From Candidatus Kuenenia stuttgartensis (GTDB taxonomy: Bacteria > Planctomycetota > Phycisphaerae > Sedimentisphaerales > CAMDDF01): 38,265 nucleotides of DNA. A program made the position numbers and the translations under genes. Each line of letters opens with the position of its first letter. The stretch's first letter is position 1. A model generated the notes under the pieces. It worked only from the letters and a program-made list of their open reading frames with translations. It was not told the origin of the DNA and did no database searches. Positions 8,605 to 17,854 of the stretch are shown here, piece by piece. The stretch covers positions 1 through 38,265 of the forward strand of contig CAMDDF010000008.1 of the NCBI GenBank assembly GCA_945890885.1, written 5' to 3'.

Positions 8605-11490
8605 TTAAATCGGTTTTTCAACTGCAAAAATAGCTACATCACCATAATAATCGCCCCAGCCCAATTCGAATTTCAATATATCATTTTCTATCTTATAGGA
8701 ATGGTCTGTAAGACATTTTGTAATTACATAGCCTTTAGGTAGTTTTACCTCCTGTGGGCCACCTGTAACACCAACAACTCCAAGCAGTCCGGAACCAATA
8801 ATTAGTTCATTATCATTCTCAAGTAGCGGATTCATCCCAGCTTCTCTGGCCATGTTTCTGATGAGGGTAGGACTAAGCGCACCAGGCGCACCAATCCAGA
8901 GAACTGAATAATCTTTTTTTCGACTTACAAGCATACCTGGAACTGATGTTCCTGCATACGTCGCCAGCACTTTGGCACCGGCAGAAGGGTCAGCAGAAGC
9001 ATTGCTTGCGAACCACTCCAACCCTGCACTGGTTGGACAATTACCAAGGAGAGTACCCTGCCTGATGCCTCTCAGCAGAGGATCGGCAACCGCAAGAGTT
9101 GCAAGTGATTTACCGGTTACAGAAGAGTCCTCATGTATATTAAAGCCGGTGATCTTTTGCGGATTTGACAAATCTCCAGCGGCAGCTACCCCGGGTAAAC
9201 ACATGAAAGCGACAACTCTATTTTGATTGCAGTATTTTGATTTTATCTTTTCCGCCTGTTCCAGTGTCATCGTAAGAGGGTTAACGAATATGGCTACCCT
9301 TGGCACAGTCAACTCTGGATTAAAAGCGTCTTGCATACAGAAGAATCGCACAGGCAAGCCCGTACAACCCCAAGGATACATTCCACCAAGACCAAGGCTC
9401 ATTGCATAATAAGGTTTTTCGACCGCACCAGAATTAAAATATCTGCCAAGCTGAACAAGGTGATTAGCTGCGTCCTCGTCGACGAACACACCAACATAAT
9501 CCTGTCCAAGACTTGGACTCTTGCCCACATATTCGGATATTTCCATACCCTCTTTAAATGTTTTCATCGTGTCAGGATGCCAGTACCACCCGCCCCACAT
9601 GTCCCACATGTGGAAACCTGCCCCGCCTGCGAACTCTCGGAGAAACGAAGCAAGTACCTGCCGTTTGAATTCTGCCGGAGATTTTGCGATGTATGCGTCA
9701 TCATAATCGAGCCAGGCATCAAGGCCGGACTTGGTATCTCGCAAATCAAGTTCCTGCACAGCAAGTTTGCCGTGGAGGACTGATCCTAACATTCCACCTC
9801 TGGAGATAAAATCAACATAGGGACTGTTGAGCATTTCATAGAAATCTCCGTGGGCCAGCGGATACGAAGCAGGAAGTGTAGGCCAGTACTGTCCACAGAG
9901 CAGCCTGCCATTTGTGCCGTCTTTTAGTCCGCGACAAAACGCGATCTGCCGCCGTGTATTGCTGATTGAGAGATAAGCGTTAAAGTCCGAACATTGGGCA
10001 GATTTGCCGTTATAGCTTAAAAGCGGGCCCTTGTTTTGTCCTGTACTTCGCATTGTGATATCCGGAATCGGAGCACTGGCAAAATCAGTTTGCATGTCCC
10101 ATGCCTGCCAAAGATTTGCGTCAGTTACATATTTTTCCTTGAGGTATTTACGGAAGCCGTTAAACATTGACTTGCTGTAATCGGCAAATTCCCATTCGTT
10201 AGAGAATATCCACTGTCCATCGGCGCCGCCATTGAGGTATGCACCTATAACTACCTTGCCTTCCGGAACGCTTTCAAGCCACTCGCCAAGAGCCTTGAGC
10301 ATCTTCGCACCATCACTGGCGAATTTTTCAGAATGTATCGAAGCTTCCCAGAATTCACCATCTTTGGGTTCCGCACCTCCGTACCGCGATACACGTGACC
10401 ATCCAGCTATACCTTTTTCACCCTTCGCATTGACATGCACGTCATCTGGATTTTCTGCTGCCCAGTCATCGTAGACATTGATCCATAGGTGCAACAGTAT
10501 GTACGCGTCTGGGCTTCTAGCTACCACGTAACGTATCGCCTCACGGAGAGGTTCAAAATTATATTTACCATCGCCCAGCCATATATTACATGGTGCCCCT
10601 GGCGTATCGCCGTATGGACCTGTTTTGACAGTAATAGTGTGAAGCTGAACACCGATATTACTCATATTACGATAATACCCGAATTCATGACCAGAATATG
10701 GCGCCATGTGGATGACAGGTTTTACAGGCTTTCCGTTCACAAGCATCTCAACCCGGTAATCCTGCCTTACAAGCGTAGCAAAGGCCTTTTCCCTGCTCTG
10801 AAACACTTCATTGATTTCATCCTGAGACTTAAGAACAGCCGCATCCTCATCCGTCTTTGCGGAATCAAAGTAATATCGCACAGCAGGCATACCTCGTCCG
10901 GCTTTTTCCTTTGGGCTCCAGAGTGTTTTTTCGAAATTGGGCTCGATTCGGATAGACTTGATCTTTACTTTTACCCGGTTCCCAAAAAACCTGATACCAG
11001 CCGAAACATATTTTGCATTTTGCGGCGGGTTCCAGCTTGCTCCGATACTTCTGAATAATCCTGGTCGAGTAGGAAGCGTACGGTCCTGCATGGAATCTTT
11101 GAACTCGATATTTCCTACTTCTATTTCGTTACTGTCGTAAAATTTAACAAATGGAATTATCTTTGAATCAAATTCAACATCCTGTATACCAAGTTCAAAT
11201 ACGATTCTACCTTTATTCTCATATCCACATTTAAACGCTATCTTTTCGGACGAAAACACTTGTGCCCCAAGCTCTTGCCCATTCCACGCAATGGACATCA
11301 TGCCGTTCTGCAATTTAATCGACAGATTCTCCTTGTTTGTATTTTGCCACAAATCGATCTTTGCAGTATTAAAATACACGGCCTCACTAGAAACCGGTGG
11401 CCCAATTATCTCCTCAGGCCCTGATTCACCTTTAACCGGAGCACATGAAAAATAAATAACCAATGCAATTAAAATTCTAACTTTGTACAT
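8605..11490 (-). CDS. Secreted GH42-like / beta-galactosidase-like glycoside hydrolase
   Basis: 961 aa. Signal peptide, TIM-barrel-like sequence (IGAYLNGGADGQWIFSNEWEFADYSKSMFNGFRKYLKEKY) and a trimerisation-like domain. Exact family uncertain. Confidence 0.6.
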   Translation of the reverse strand: MYKVRILIALVIYFSCAPVKGESGPEEIIGPPVSSEAVYFNTAKIDLWQNTNKENLSIKLQNGMMSIAWNGQELGAQVFSSEKIAFKCGYENKGRIVFELGIQDVEFDSKIIPFVKFYDSNEIEVGNIEFKDSMQDRTLPTRPGLFRSIGASWNPPQNAKYVSAGIRFFGNRVKVKIKSIRIEPNFEKTLWSPKEKAGRGMPAVRYYFDSAKTDEDAAVLKSQDEINEVFQSREKAFATLVRQDYRVEMLVNGKPVKPVIHMAPYSGHEFGYYRNMSNIGVQLHTITVKTGPYGDTPGAPCNIWLGDGKYNFEPLREAIRYVVARSPDAYILLHLWINVYDDWAAENPDDVHVNAKGEKGIAGWSRVSRYGGAEPKDGEFWEASIHSEKFASDGAKMLKALGEWLESVPEGKVVIGAYLNGGADGQWIFSNEWEFADYSKSMFNGFRKYLKEKYVTDANLWQAWDMQTDFASAPIPDITMRSTGQNKGPLLSYNGKSAQCSDFNAYLSISNTRRQIAFCRGLKDGTNGRLLCGQYWPTLPASYPLAHGDFYEMLNSPYVDFISRGGMLGSVLHGKLAVQELDLRDTKSGLDAWLDYDDAYIAKSPAEFKRQVLASFLREFAGGAGFHMWDMWGGWYWHPDTMKTFKEGMEISEYVGKSPSLGQDYVGVFVDEDAANHLVQLGRYFNSGAVEKPYYAMSLGLGGMYPWGCTGLPVRFFCMQDAFNPELTVPRVAIFVNPLTMTLEQAEKIKSKYCNQNRVVAFMCLPGVAAAGDLSNPQKITGFNIHEDSSVTGKSLATLAVADPLLRGIRQGTLLGNCPTSAGLEWFASNASADPSAGAKVLATYAGTSVPGMLVSRKKDYSVLWIGAPGALSPTLIRNMAREAGMNPLLENDNELIIGSGLLGVVGVTGGPQEVKLPKGYVITKCLTDHSYKIENDILKFELGWGDYYGDVAIFAVEKPI

Positions 11491-11512
11491 ATCATCCTTT
11501 ACAAAACAACTG

Positions 11513-12199
11513 CTAACGTGTTACCAACCATGCAAAATAAGTATCACCCCACAGGCGACGCTCATCCCAGTATTTATCAAATTCCCGATAACCGCTTTCA
11601 ACATGAAGATCAGAAAACAAGACGCTCTTGCCGCGATCATGCGATGCTCCGAAAGATGCGGTTATTCCGTCGTAAACCAGGTAGTAATGATTATCCATAA
11701 TAAGGAAAGTAGTTTTTGGACTTTTAAGTTTATCAGAGCGGAAATATGCTGACGGCGGTGCATCCGCCCACAAATAGCGGTTTATCCCATAACTGTTGCC
11801 GAACCACGCATCACGGCTTGGCACCTTGAAACTCGTTGGGCACCTGAAAACTCCTAGCTGCCTGTCTGGATAATTACTGTTATCGCCAGTAAAGTTGCCA
11901 GGAGCATAAATATATTTGGAAGCGGCGGCTCCGCCAAGATAAGGAGCTAACTGGCCCTGCCAGTAGTTAATAGGACCAAACCAATTAATTTTATCAATCA
12001 TAGGAAAAATCTTATAATCGTTTGCGTACAGGTTAAAGCCAAGACCACAGCTGCGCATGTTTGAGAGGCACACTACTTTTTTTGCGGATTCCCTTGCCTT
12101 GTTAAGCGAGGGCATCATTATCGCAAGTAACAGAGCTATTATTGATATGACTACCAGCAATTCTACTAGCGTAAATGCTTTGTGTTTGGCTTTTGCCAT
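11513..12199 (-). CDS. Type II secretion pseudopilin-like protein (DUF1559-like), prepilin N-terminus
   Basis: AFTLVELLVVISIIALLLAIMMPSLNKARESAKKVVCLSNMR prepilin cleavage/methylation motif; GKSVLFSDLHVE near the C-terminus. Confidence 0.9.
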   Translation of the reverse strand: MAKAKHKAFTLVELLVVISIIALLLAIMMPSLNKARESAKKVVCLSNMRSCGLGFNLYANDYKIFPMIDKINWFGPINYWQGQLAPYLGGAAASKYIYAPGNFTGDNSNYPDRQLGVFRCPTSFKVPSRDAWFGNSYGINRYLWADAPPSAYFRSDKLKSPKTTFLIMDNHYYLVYDGITASFGASHDRGKSVLFSDLHVESGYREFDKYWDERRLWGDTYFAWLVTR

Positions 12200-12220
12200 A
12201 ATTAATTCCTGCCTGATAAA

Positions 12221-13348
12221 TTATTGCATAAAACTTTGTTTTGAAACCGGCTGTACCAAACGTGGTTCAACCAGAATTTTCATGCGATGTTCATCCGGAT
12301 TCTTGATGCGCCACATCAGTTGTTCTACCGCCTTTTTGCCGATTATTTCCGCACCAATATCAATACTGACTGGTTTAGGATCAAGGCCGGCCAGAACTTC
12401 CGTTTCGTTATTACAGGATACTACGATTACATCTTTGCCAGGCTTGATGCCGCGACTGTTGAGTATCTGGTATAAATTGGCCGCCTGCATATCTGATGGA
12501 ACAAATATGCCGCGGGGTCTTGGGGATAGTTCTAAAAATCTTTCGACCAACTGCTCTACTATCTGAATATTTGAATCGATGCTTCGAATTTGCGATGTGA
12601 CTACATTTTCAGGCTCAAGCAGTTCAGCTTTAATATTTGATGCCATGCAATAAGACACAAACGCCCTCCTGCGAGCAGAAAAGGAAATGTGAGCGGGCTC
12701 TGAGTTGAGGAATACCAGATTATCAAAACCCAATCCTGCAAGATAATCCGCCGCCAGGAAACCTATCCTGTCTTCGTCGGAATAAACCTCATCCACTTCG
12801 AGATTCGGATTGGCATTTTGAGTCATAAACCAAACCTTTGGAATATCACTTATCTTGGCTAGTATTTCCGCTGACGGACACACGCCTTCCATCAAAATAC
12901 CATCGACACGTCCATCAAGTACGGCTGGCGGCAGTTGACTGGCGCGATTGACATATGCCATTGTCATATTTAACTTGTTTTCGGTCAGTTCATTACCTAT
13001 CCCGTGAATCGCGGTAGCCATAACCGGTGCATGTGCAAGCCGCGTATCCATGCCCATAAGCAACACGGCGACATTTTCGGTTCTGATGCCCTCATGCACC
13101 CTGGTTTTGGGACCCCTGCGGGGGACGCTTATTGCTCCTAGCCTTACCAGTATTTCCCGGTACCTATTGGCCGTTCTCGGTGCAAGGCCTCTGGTTCTTA
13201 CGAAGTTTGACAGTAATTCCGATATCTGGGCGGTGGTGATATATTCGAAACAGTTGGCTTCGATGATTTTGGTCTTGCCTATCGGATATTTGTTGCATGC
13301 CTCGATCAGTTCCGGCTTTACGGCCTTGCGGTACACCGTTTGGTACAT
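12221..13348 (-). CDS. LacI-type transcriptional regulator (periplasmic-binding-like effector domain, atypical N-terminal DNA-binding region)
   Basis: NVAVLLMGMDTR...VDGILMEG...DEDRIGFLAADYLAGLGFDNLVFL...PRGIFVPSDMQAANLYQILNSRGIKPGKDVIVVSCNNE is a LacI-type effector domain. The N-terminus lacks the classical LacI HTH. Confidence 0.8.
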   Translation of the reverse strand: MYQTVYRKAVKPELIEACNKYPIGKTKIIEANCFEYITTAQISELLSNFVRTRGLAPRTANRYREILVRLGAISVPRRGPKTRVHEGIRTENVAVLLMGMDTRLAHAPVMATAIHGIGNELTENKLNMTMAYVNRASQLPPAVLDGRVDGILMEGVCPSAEILAKISDIPKVWFMTQNANPNLEVDEVYSDEDRIGFLAADYLAGLGFDNLVFLNSEPAHISFSARRRAFVSYCMASNIKAELLEPENVVTSQIRSIDSNIQIVEQLVERFLELSPRPRGIFVPSDMQAANLYQILNSRGIKPGKDVIVVSCNNETEVLAGLDPKPVSIDIGAEIIGKKAVEQLMWRIKNPDEHRMKILVEPRLVQPVSKQSFMQ

Positions 13349-13368
13349 AAACAGCTATTTTAGGCCAT

Positions 13369-13403
13369 AAAAAAAAGGACTCACGATTTCTCGCAAGTCC
13401 TTT
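13369..13403 (-). terminator. Rho-independent terminator, probably the original one for tRNA-Arg
   Basis: Minus strand AAAGGACT TGCGAGAAATCGTG AGTCCTTT followed by a T run (8 A on the plus strand). Confidence 0.8.
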
Positions 13404-13414
13404 ACTGTCAAACC

Positions 13415-13458
13415 AATACACCTGAAGGGATTTGAACCCCTAACCTTCGGTTCCGTAG
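13415..13458 (-). repeat. 44-bp direct repeat, displaced copy of the tRNA-Arg 3' end (att site)
   Basis: aatacacctgaagggatttgaacccctaaccttcggttccgtag, identical to 14389..14432. Confidence 0.95.
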
Positions 13459-13575
13459 GCAATCAAGATGAGTCTTGCCGTCAATACGACTTTTACACGT
13501 AAGTCTTTTCATAACAGCAAATTAAGAAGCTGGCATTAACCTGTCAAGGCAAATAATATTTGCACCAGTTTGCAC

Positions 13576-14277
13576 CTATTTTCGCCTACTTTCAACCGCT
13601 TTTGGGTAGACTACCCATTTAAAAATCACATACCATACCAATAGCTGTAGTTGAATCATAGCCCATGCAGGTTTGGAAACATAATCTTTTGTCGCTTCAA
13701 CACTTTCAATACTTACGGGCTTTATTTTCTTCGACTCTGGAGCATCAGTATATCCATTGCGAAGTCCTTCAACTGCTTTCAACGACCAGAAAACTTCCTG
13801 ACTGACCAACTTCTTCTTGAGACCCCATTTAAATATCCGCCTAATTCTGACAGTCATTTTATTAATATATTGACGGGAATGCCCCTCCCTGACTTGCCAT
13901 TGCTGGATGCATTCTAATTCTGGAGCACCAAAACCCTTTATCAATATGTCCCCATATAAACTTACCATAATTTTAATTGTGGTTTTGAAATTAGCAACTT
14001 CAGTAGAAATCTTACCATTCCGACTTTTGTAATGACCTTCTGCAAATACTAAAAAGTCTGCACAAAGCTCCGCTATTGTGGCACTATAATTTGGGGATGG
14101 ATTGAGCTTGCAACCGTTTGCCAGATATTCAGCAATAACACGCCTGTATTCCTGCTGAGTTTCAGGGAGAAGGCTTTTGCCCAGATAGATGCGTTTTTGG
14201 TCAATTCTAACGTAAGCTTGACCGGTTGCCTTGTGATGTGCCATTTGAGGGATTTTTACTGTTTTTGTCTTTGCCAT
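13576..14277 (-). pseudogene. Tyrosine recombinase (phage-type integrase), truncated before the catalytic domain
   Basis: 233 aa. Arm-binding/core-binding-like N-terminal region (TIAELCADFLVFAEGHYKS...; YINKMTVRIRRIFKWGLKKKLV). Ends just after AWAMIQLQLL, where the first catalytic Arg motif would be expected. Confidence 0.8.
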
Positions 14278-14388
14278 AATGCGACTCCTTAAAATTTTGG
14301 GTAGTACTACCCACTTTTAAAAAAATTTTAAGCCGCACTGTCAGGCAAGACAGGTATCCTAAGCATAGGACTCAGCAATATTTACAAA

Positions 14389-14464
<76 letters not shown>

Positions 14465-14711
14465 AAGATATTATAAATTACCACAAAATAAGCAATTACG
14501 CAAATAATAAACAAAAAAAACTGAAAACTCCGTTCCGACAAATTTTCGCTTACTTTACATACCACAGGCCTTTATTGCAAGAAAATTAAATCTATTTATC
14601 GACCTGATTAAGCCCCCCTTCAAAAAAGCAGAAACAAAAGAATGATAAGCCGTAATCAAGGAAATTCATTTAAGGCTGCACAAAAAATATAACGGCGGAA
14701 AGGTTACTCTG

Positions 14712-15488
14712 ATGGACATAGCGACAATAGGCGGAATTATCTTCGGATTAGTGGTTGTTCTGGGCACTATTCAGTATGAAGGCGATCTCATGCTTTTCTT
14801 TAATATTCCAGGCATTGCAATCGTCTTTGGAGGAATGGCCTGCGCAACAATGGTGCACTTTTCAATGTCACAGTTTCTCGGCATATTCTCGGTGATAAAA
14901 AAGACCGTGTTCACCAGAGCAATAGCTCCTGAATTGATAATCAAACAAATTACAGAACTGGCAACAATCAACAGAAGAGATGGAGCTTTGGCGCTTGAAC
15001 AGGAATTGCCCAAAATCAAAAATACTTTCCTGAAAAAAGGACTGTTACTCGTTATCGACGGCCAAAATGAAGAAAGTATTAAAAAAAACATGGAGCTTGA
15101 AATTCAATACATGCAGGAAAGACATGCCATCGGCAAAAAGATTCTTGATTTCATGGGAGCATCCTGTCCATCATTCGCAATGGTAGGAACGCTCATAGGA
15201 CTTGTTTCTATGCTTAGCAAGATGGACAACCCTGACGAAATCGGTAGCGGTATGGCATGTGCTCTGGTGTGTACGTTTTATGGCTCAGCCCTGGCAAACC
15301 TGATATTCCTGCCGCTGGCGGGAAAACTTGGGCTGCATTCAAAGGCAGAAACAACTTCGATGGAAATGGTGCTTGAAGGCATTTGTGGAATAGTAACCGG
15401 CGAAAGCCCCACAGCAATCAGGGAACATCTGCAGGTCTTCCTGTCAGCGAAACAAAGAAATAATCTGGCCAAATTAAAGGCAGCATAA
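14712..15488 (+). CDS. motA: Flagellar motor stator protein MotA
   Basis: 258 aa. MDIATIGGIIFGLVVVLGTI; GMACATMVHFS; FMGASCPSFAMVGTLIGLVSMLSKMDNPDEIGSGMACALVCTFYGSALANLIFLPLAGKL, typical of MotA/PomA. Confidence 0.93.
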   Translation: MDIATIGGIIFGLVVVLGTIQYEGDLMLFFNIPGIAIVFGGMACATMVHFSMSQFLGIFSVIKKTVFTRAIAPELIIKQITELATINRRDGALALEQELPKIKNTFLKKGLLLVIDGQNEESIKKNMELEIQYMQERHAIGKKILDFMGASCPSFAMVGTLIGLVSMLSKMDNPDEIGSGMACALVCTFYGSALANLIFLPLAGKLGLHSKAETTSMEMVLEGICGIVTGESPTAIREHLQVFLSAKQRNNLAKLKAA

Positions 15489-16141
15489 TGGCAAAAAAGG
15501 AAAAAGAAGAAGAAGAAGAAGAAGAAGAATCTTGCAGCGAATCGGCACCGTTGTGGATTATCTCATTCGCAGACATGATGTCGCTGTTGATGGCTTTTTT
15601 TGTAGTCCTTTCAACGGCCGCCTCCAGTGGACCCAAAGCGCAAGAGAAACTTAAAACCGCAATCAACATCGCATTGGCGCCGTGCGGAGGAATGTTCCGC
15701 TCAACGGGGGATGACATAGGCCCCGGATTAAACAAAACGGCTTCCGCAGACAGCGGAAGCGAAAAACCTACGCAATGCGACACGAACAAAGGTTCAATGA
15801 AACCTGCTGACGACTCGGCACACAAGACACATAAAGTGTTTACACTAAACTCCAACGAAATATTCTATGGTTCAGGCGCATCAATTTCGACAAAAGGCAA
15901 AGAATTTCTCAATACACTGACTGAGTATGTCGTCAAAACAAACGCCAGAATAACAATCGGAGAATCCTCAAACAAGGTCAGTCCATTAGGGATCAGCAGA
16001 GCCACAACTACGGCCAAATATATGGTTGATCGCGGTGTTTCTGAAGATTCAATCAATATAACAGCGCAAGTTCAGCAACAAACCGGTGATGATACACGAA
16101 AATTTCAGATAATGATTCTTGAGAAAGAAATTTACAAATGA
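15488..16141 (+). CDS. motB: MotB-like stator protein (paralog 1), Glu-rich N-terminus
   Basis: APLWIISFADMMSLLMAFFVVL MotB plug/TM motif with conserved Asp; short OmpA-like C-terminal domain. Confidence 0.88.
   Translation: MAKKEKEEEEEEEESCSESAPLWIISFADMMSLLMAFFVVLSTAASSGPKAQEKLKTAINIALAPCGGMFRSTGDDIGPGLNKTASADSGSEKPTQCDTNKGSMKPADDSAHKTHKVFTLNSNEIFYGSGASISTKGKEFLNTLTEYVVKTNARITIGESSNKVSPLGISRATTTAKYMVDRGVSEDSINITAQVQQQTGDDTRKFQIMILEKEIYK
15506..15529 (+). repeat. (GAA)8 trinucleotide repeat within the coding region
   Basis: Perfect run of eight GAA codons after ATGGCAAAAAAGGAAAAA. Confidence 0.95.
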
Positions 16142-16887
16142 AAAAAGGTCCGCCAAAAGAAGAAAAAGGCGAGAGTGCTCCGCTTTGGATGATTTCTTTC
16201 TCGGATATGATATCGCTGATGATGGCATTTTTCGTGATGCTTTTGGCGATGACAAATTCAGACGGCGGCTCAAGTAGTGGAAATGGCGACGACGTTTTCA
16301 AGCGTTCAATAGCAGGCTTCAATAACTCCATCAAAAGTTTTGGAGTGCCGGAACTGTTCGGCAAAAAAGCTGATGGCGGCGGCAAAAAACAAATGAGACA
16401 TTACGCTATAGATTCCAATGAAAACGCTCAGACAGGCCAGAGAATTATTAGTTCTATTGAGGAACAAACCAAAAAACTTTTCAATCAACTCGACACTGAT
16501 GCGGAAACATCTCCATCAACAGTGAAAGGGACTCCGATCATATTCACAGCAACCCCCATTCTTTTTAACAAGAGCGATTATGAGTTGAAGGAAGAAGATA
16601 AAACTTACCTCAAGCAATTTTGTTCCGATATAAAAAGCTCTTCGCAATCAGGTAATATAACTATAGTTGTAATTGGCGCCGCTGAAGAAGATATGAACTT
16701 CAGGGACAAATGTATGGTATCTTCGCAACGCGCCAACGCTGTTGCCGAATACATAAAACAATATTTCCCAGATTCCTCCATAAACGTCGTTGCCTGGGGT
16801 ACAAACAACCTTTCAAGCTGGGCGAAAGATTCATCCTTCTCAGCAAACAAAACACATATTCTTTTATCAGTCCTTCGTAAGGATTAG
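16138..16887 (+). CDS. motB: MotB-like stator protein (paralog 2)
   Basis: APLWMISFSDMISLMMAFFVMLLAM plus OmpA-like domain (SSQRANAVAEYIKQYFPDSSINVVAWG). ATG overlaps the upstream stop (ATGA). Confidence 0.88.
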   Translation: MKKGPPKEEKGESAPLWMISFSDMISLMMAFFVMLLAMTNSDGGSSSGNGDDVFKRSIAGFNNSIKSFGVPELFGKKADGGGKKQMRHYAIDSNENAQTGQRIISSIEEQTKKLFNQLDTDAETSPSTVKGTPIIFTATPILFNKSDYELKEEDKTYLKQFCSDIKSSSQSGNITIVVIGAAEEDMNFRDKCMVSSQRANAVAEYIKQYFPDSSINVVAWGTNNLSSWAKDSSFSANKTHILLSVLRKD

Positions 16888-16905
16888 AGAATTTTAATGT
16901 CTTTT

Positions 16906-17568
16906 TTACCAATCGATAACTTCGCGGCCCACCCCAGCAAGGTTGGCTGCAAAAAAATCCGCCCCACTAAGCTGATCGACACTAAAACTTGATGTTATCG
17001 CCAGGCATTTCGCCCCTGCCGCTTTCGCCGCCTTAACGCCGCTGACAGCATCTTCAATAACAAGACATTGCTCGGCCCGCAGACCAATTTTCTCCGCTGC
17101 CTGAATAAAAACATCAGACCACGGCTTCTTACGCTCAACATCTTCGCCGCAGACAATTGCGTCAAACACGCCATTATCCAGCCCGATTTCTGCAAGGTTG
17201 CCTTTGACTTTCCGCATATCCGCACTGCTGGCAACTGCAAGCTTAAGACCGCGTGCCCTACATTGGCTAATGAAATCTTTCACGCCTTCGAGCGGTTGCA
17301 ATTCACCCTTAATCATCTCAAGATAAATATCGTACGTTCGCACCTTATCCGCTGGCATATTCAACTGACAGCCGTATTTTTCCGCAACGCCGCCGATAAA
17401 TCGGTCTTCGCCAGTGCCGATAAATGGCCGAAAGTCATCCGGCTGAACTTTATTGAAACCCTTCTCAGCAAACATCGCACAAGCCGCTTTAGCAATAAAT
17501 TCTTCGCTGTCGACAAGCACCCCGTCCATATCAAACAGGATGCCTTTACATTTTCCGTTTTGCTTCAT
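16906..17568 (-). CDS. HAD-superfamily hydrolase, beta-phosphoglucomutase-like
   Basis: ILFDMDGVLVDSEEF; VASSADMRKVKGNLAEIGL; KKPWSDVFIQAAEKIG; CLVIEDAVSGVKAAKAAGA. Confidence 0.92.
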   Translation of the reverse strand: MKQNGKCKGILFDMDGVLVDSEEFIAKAACAMFAEKGFNKVQPDDFRPFIGTGEDRFIGGVAEKYGCQLNMPADKVRTYDIYLEMIKGELQPLEGVKDFISQCRARGLKLAVASSADMRKVKGNLAEIGLDNGVFDAIVCGEDVERKKPWSDVFIQAAEKIGLRAEQCLVIEDAVSGVKAAKAAGAKCLAITSSFSVDQLSGADFFAANLAGVGREVIDW

Positions 17569-17745
17569 AACTTTCTCTTTTTCCAGTTTCTTACACTAAG
17601 CCTTGCGCCTGAATATAAACTTCCTTCGTCCATTTTAAAACAAAAAAATCCGCGGAATCCGCATCTTAAAAAAATCCGTATTTTTTTTCCACTTGCCCCA
17701 AAAAAACTTACACATTGAACAATCCACAATGCCTACTATTCATTT

Positions 17746-17775
17746 TGGGCAATTTTTAACGCTTAAGATTGCCCA
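17746..17775. promoter_or_regulatory. Inverted repeat TGGGCAAT-N14-ATTGCCCA upstream of the 17855 CDS
   Basis: 8-bp perfect inverted repeat (17746-17753 and 17768-17775). Confidence 0.4.
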
Positions 17776-17854
17776 TTCCTGACAAAAAATTGACTTTATC
17801 ATCTGTGCCTTTTACGGTATAATCACGCACTGAGATATTGGTTATGAGGTACTT

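Noticed and set aside
10489-11058. 189-aa plus-strand ORF
   Set aside because: Antisense to the clearly coding 961-aa glycosidase; no family features.
13415-13458. Second tRNA-Arg gene
   Set aside because: Only the 3' 42-44 nt are present; there is no acceptor 5' strand or D-arm, so it is an att duplication.
15418-15855. 145-aa minus-strand Ser-rich ORF
   Set aside because: Serine run is the antisense reading of the GAA repeat in motB paralog 1.
17794-17822. TTGACT...TATAAT upstream of the 17855 CDS as a sigma70 promoter
   Set aside because: The spacer between the two hexamers is ~22 nt, too long for a standard promoter; the -10 may still be used with another -35.
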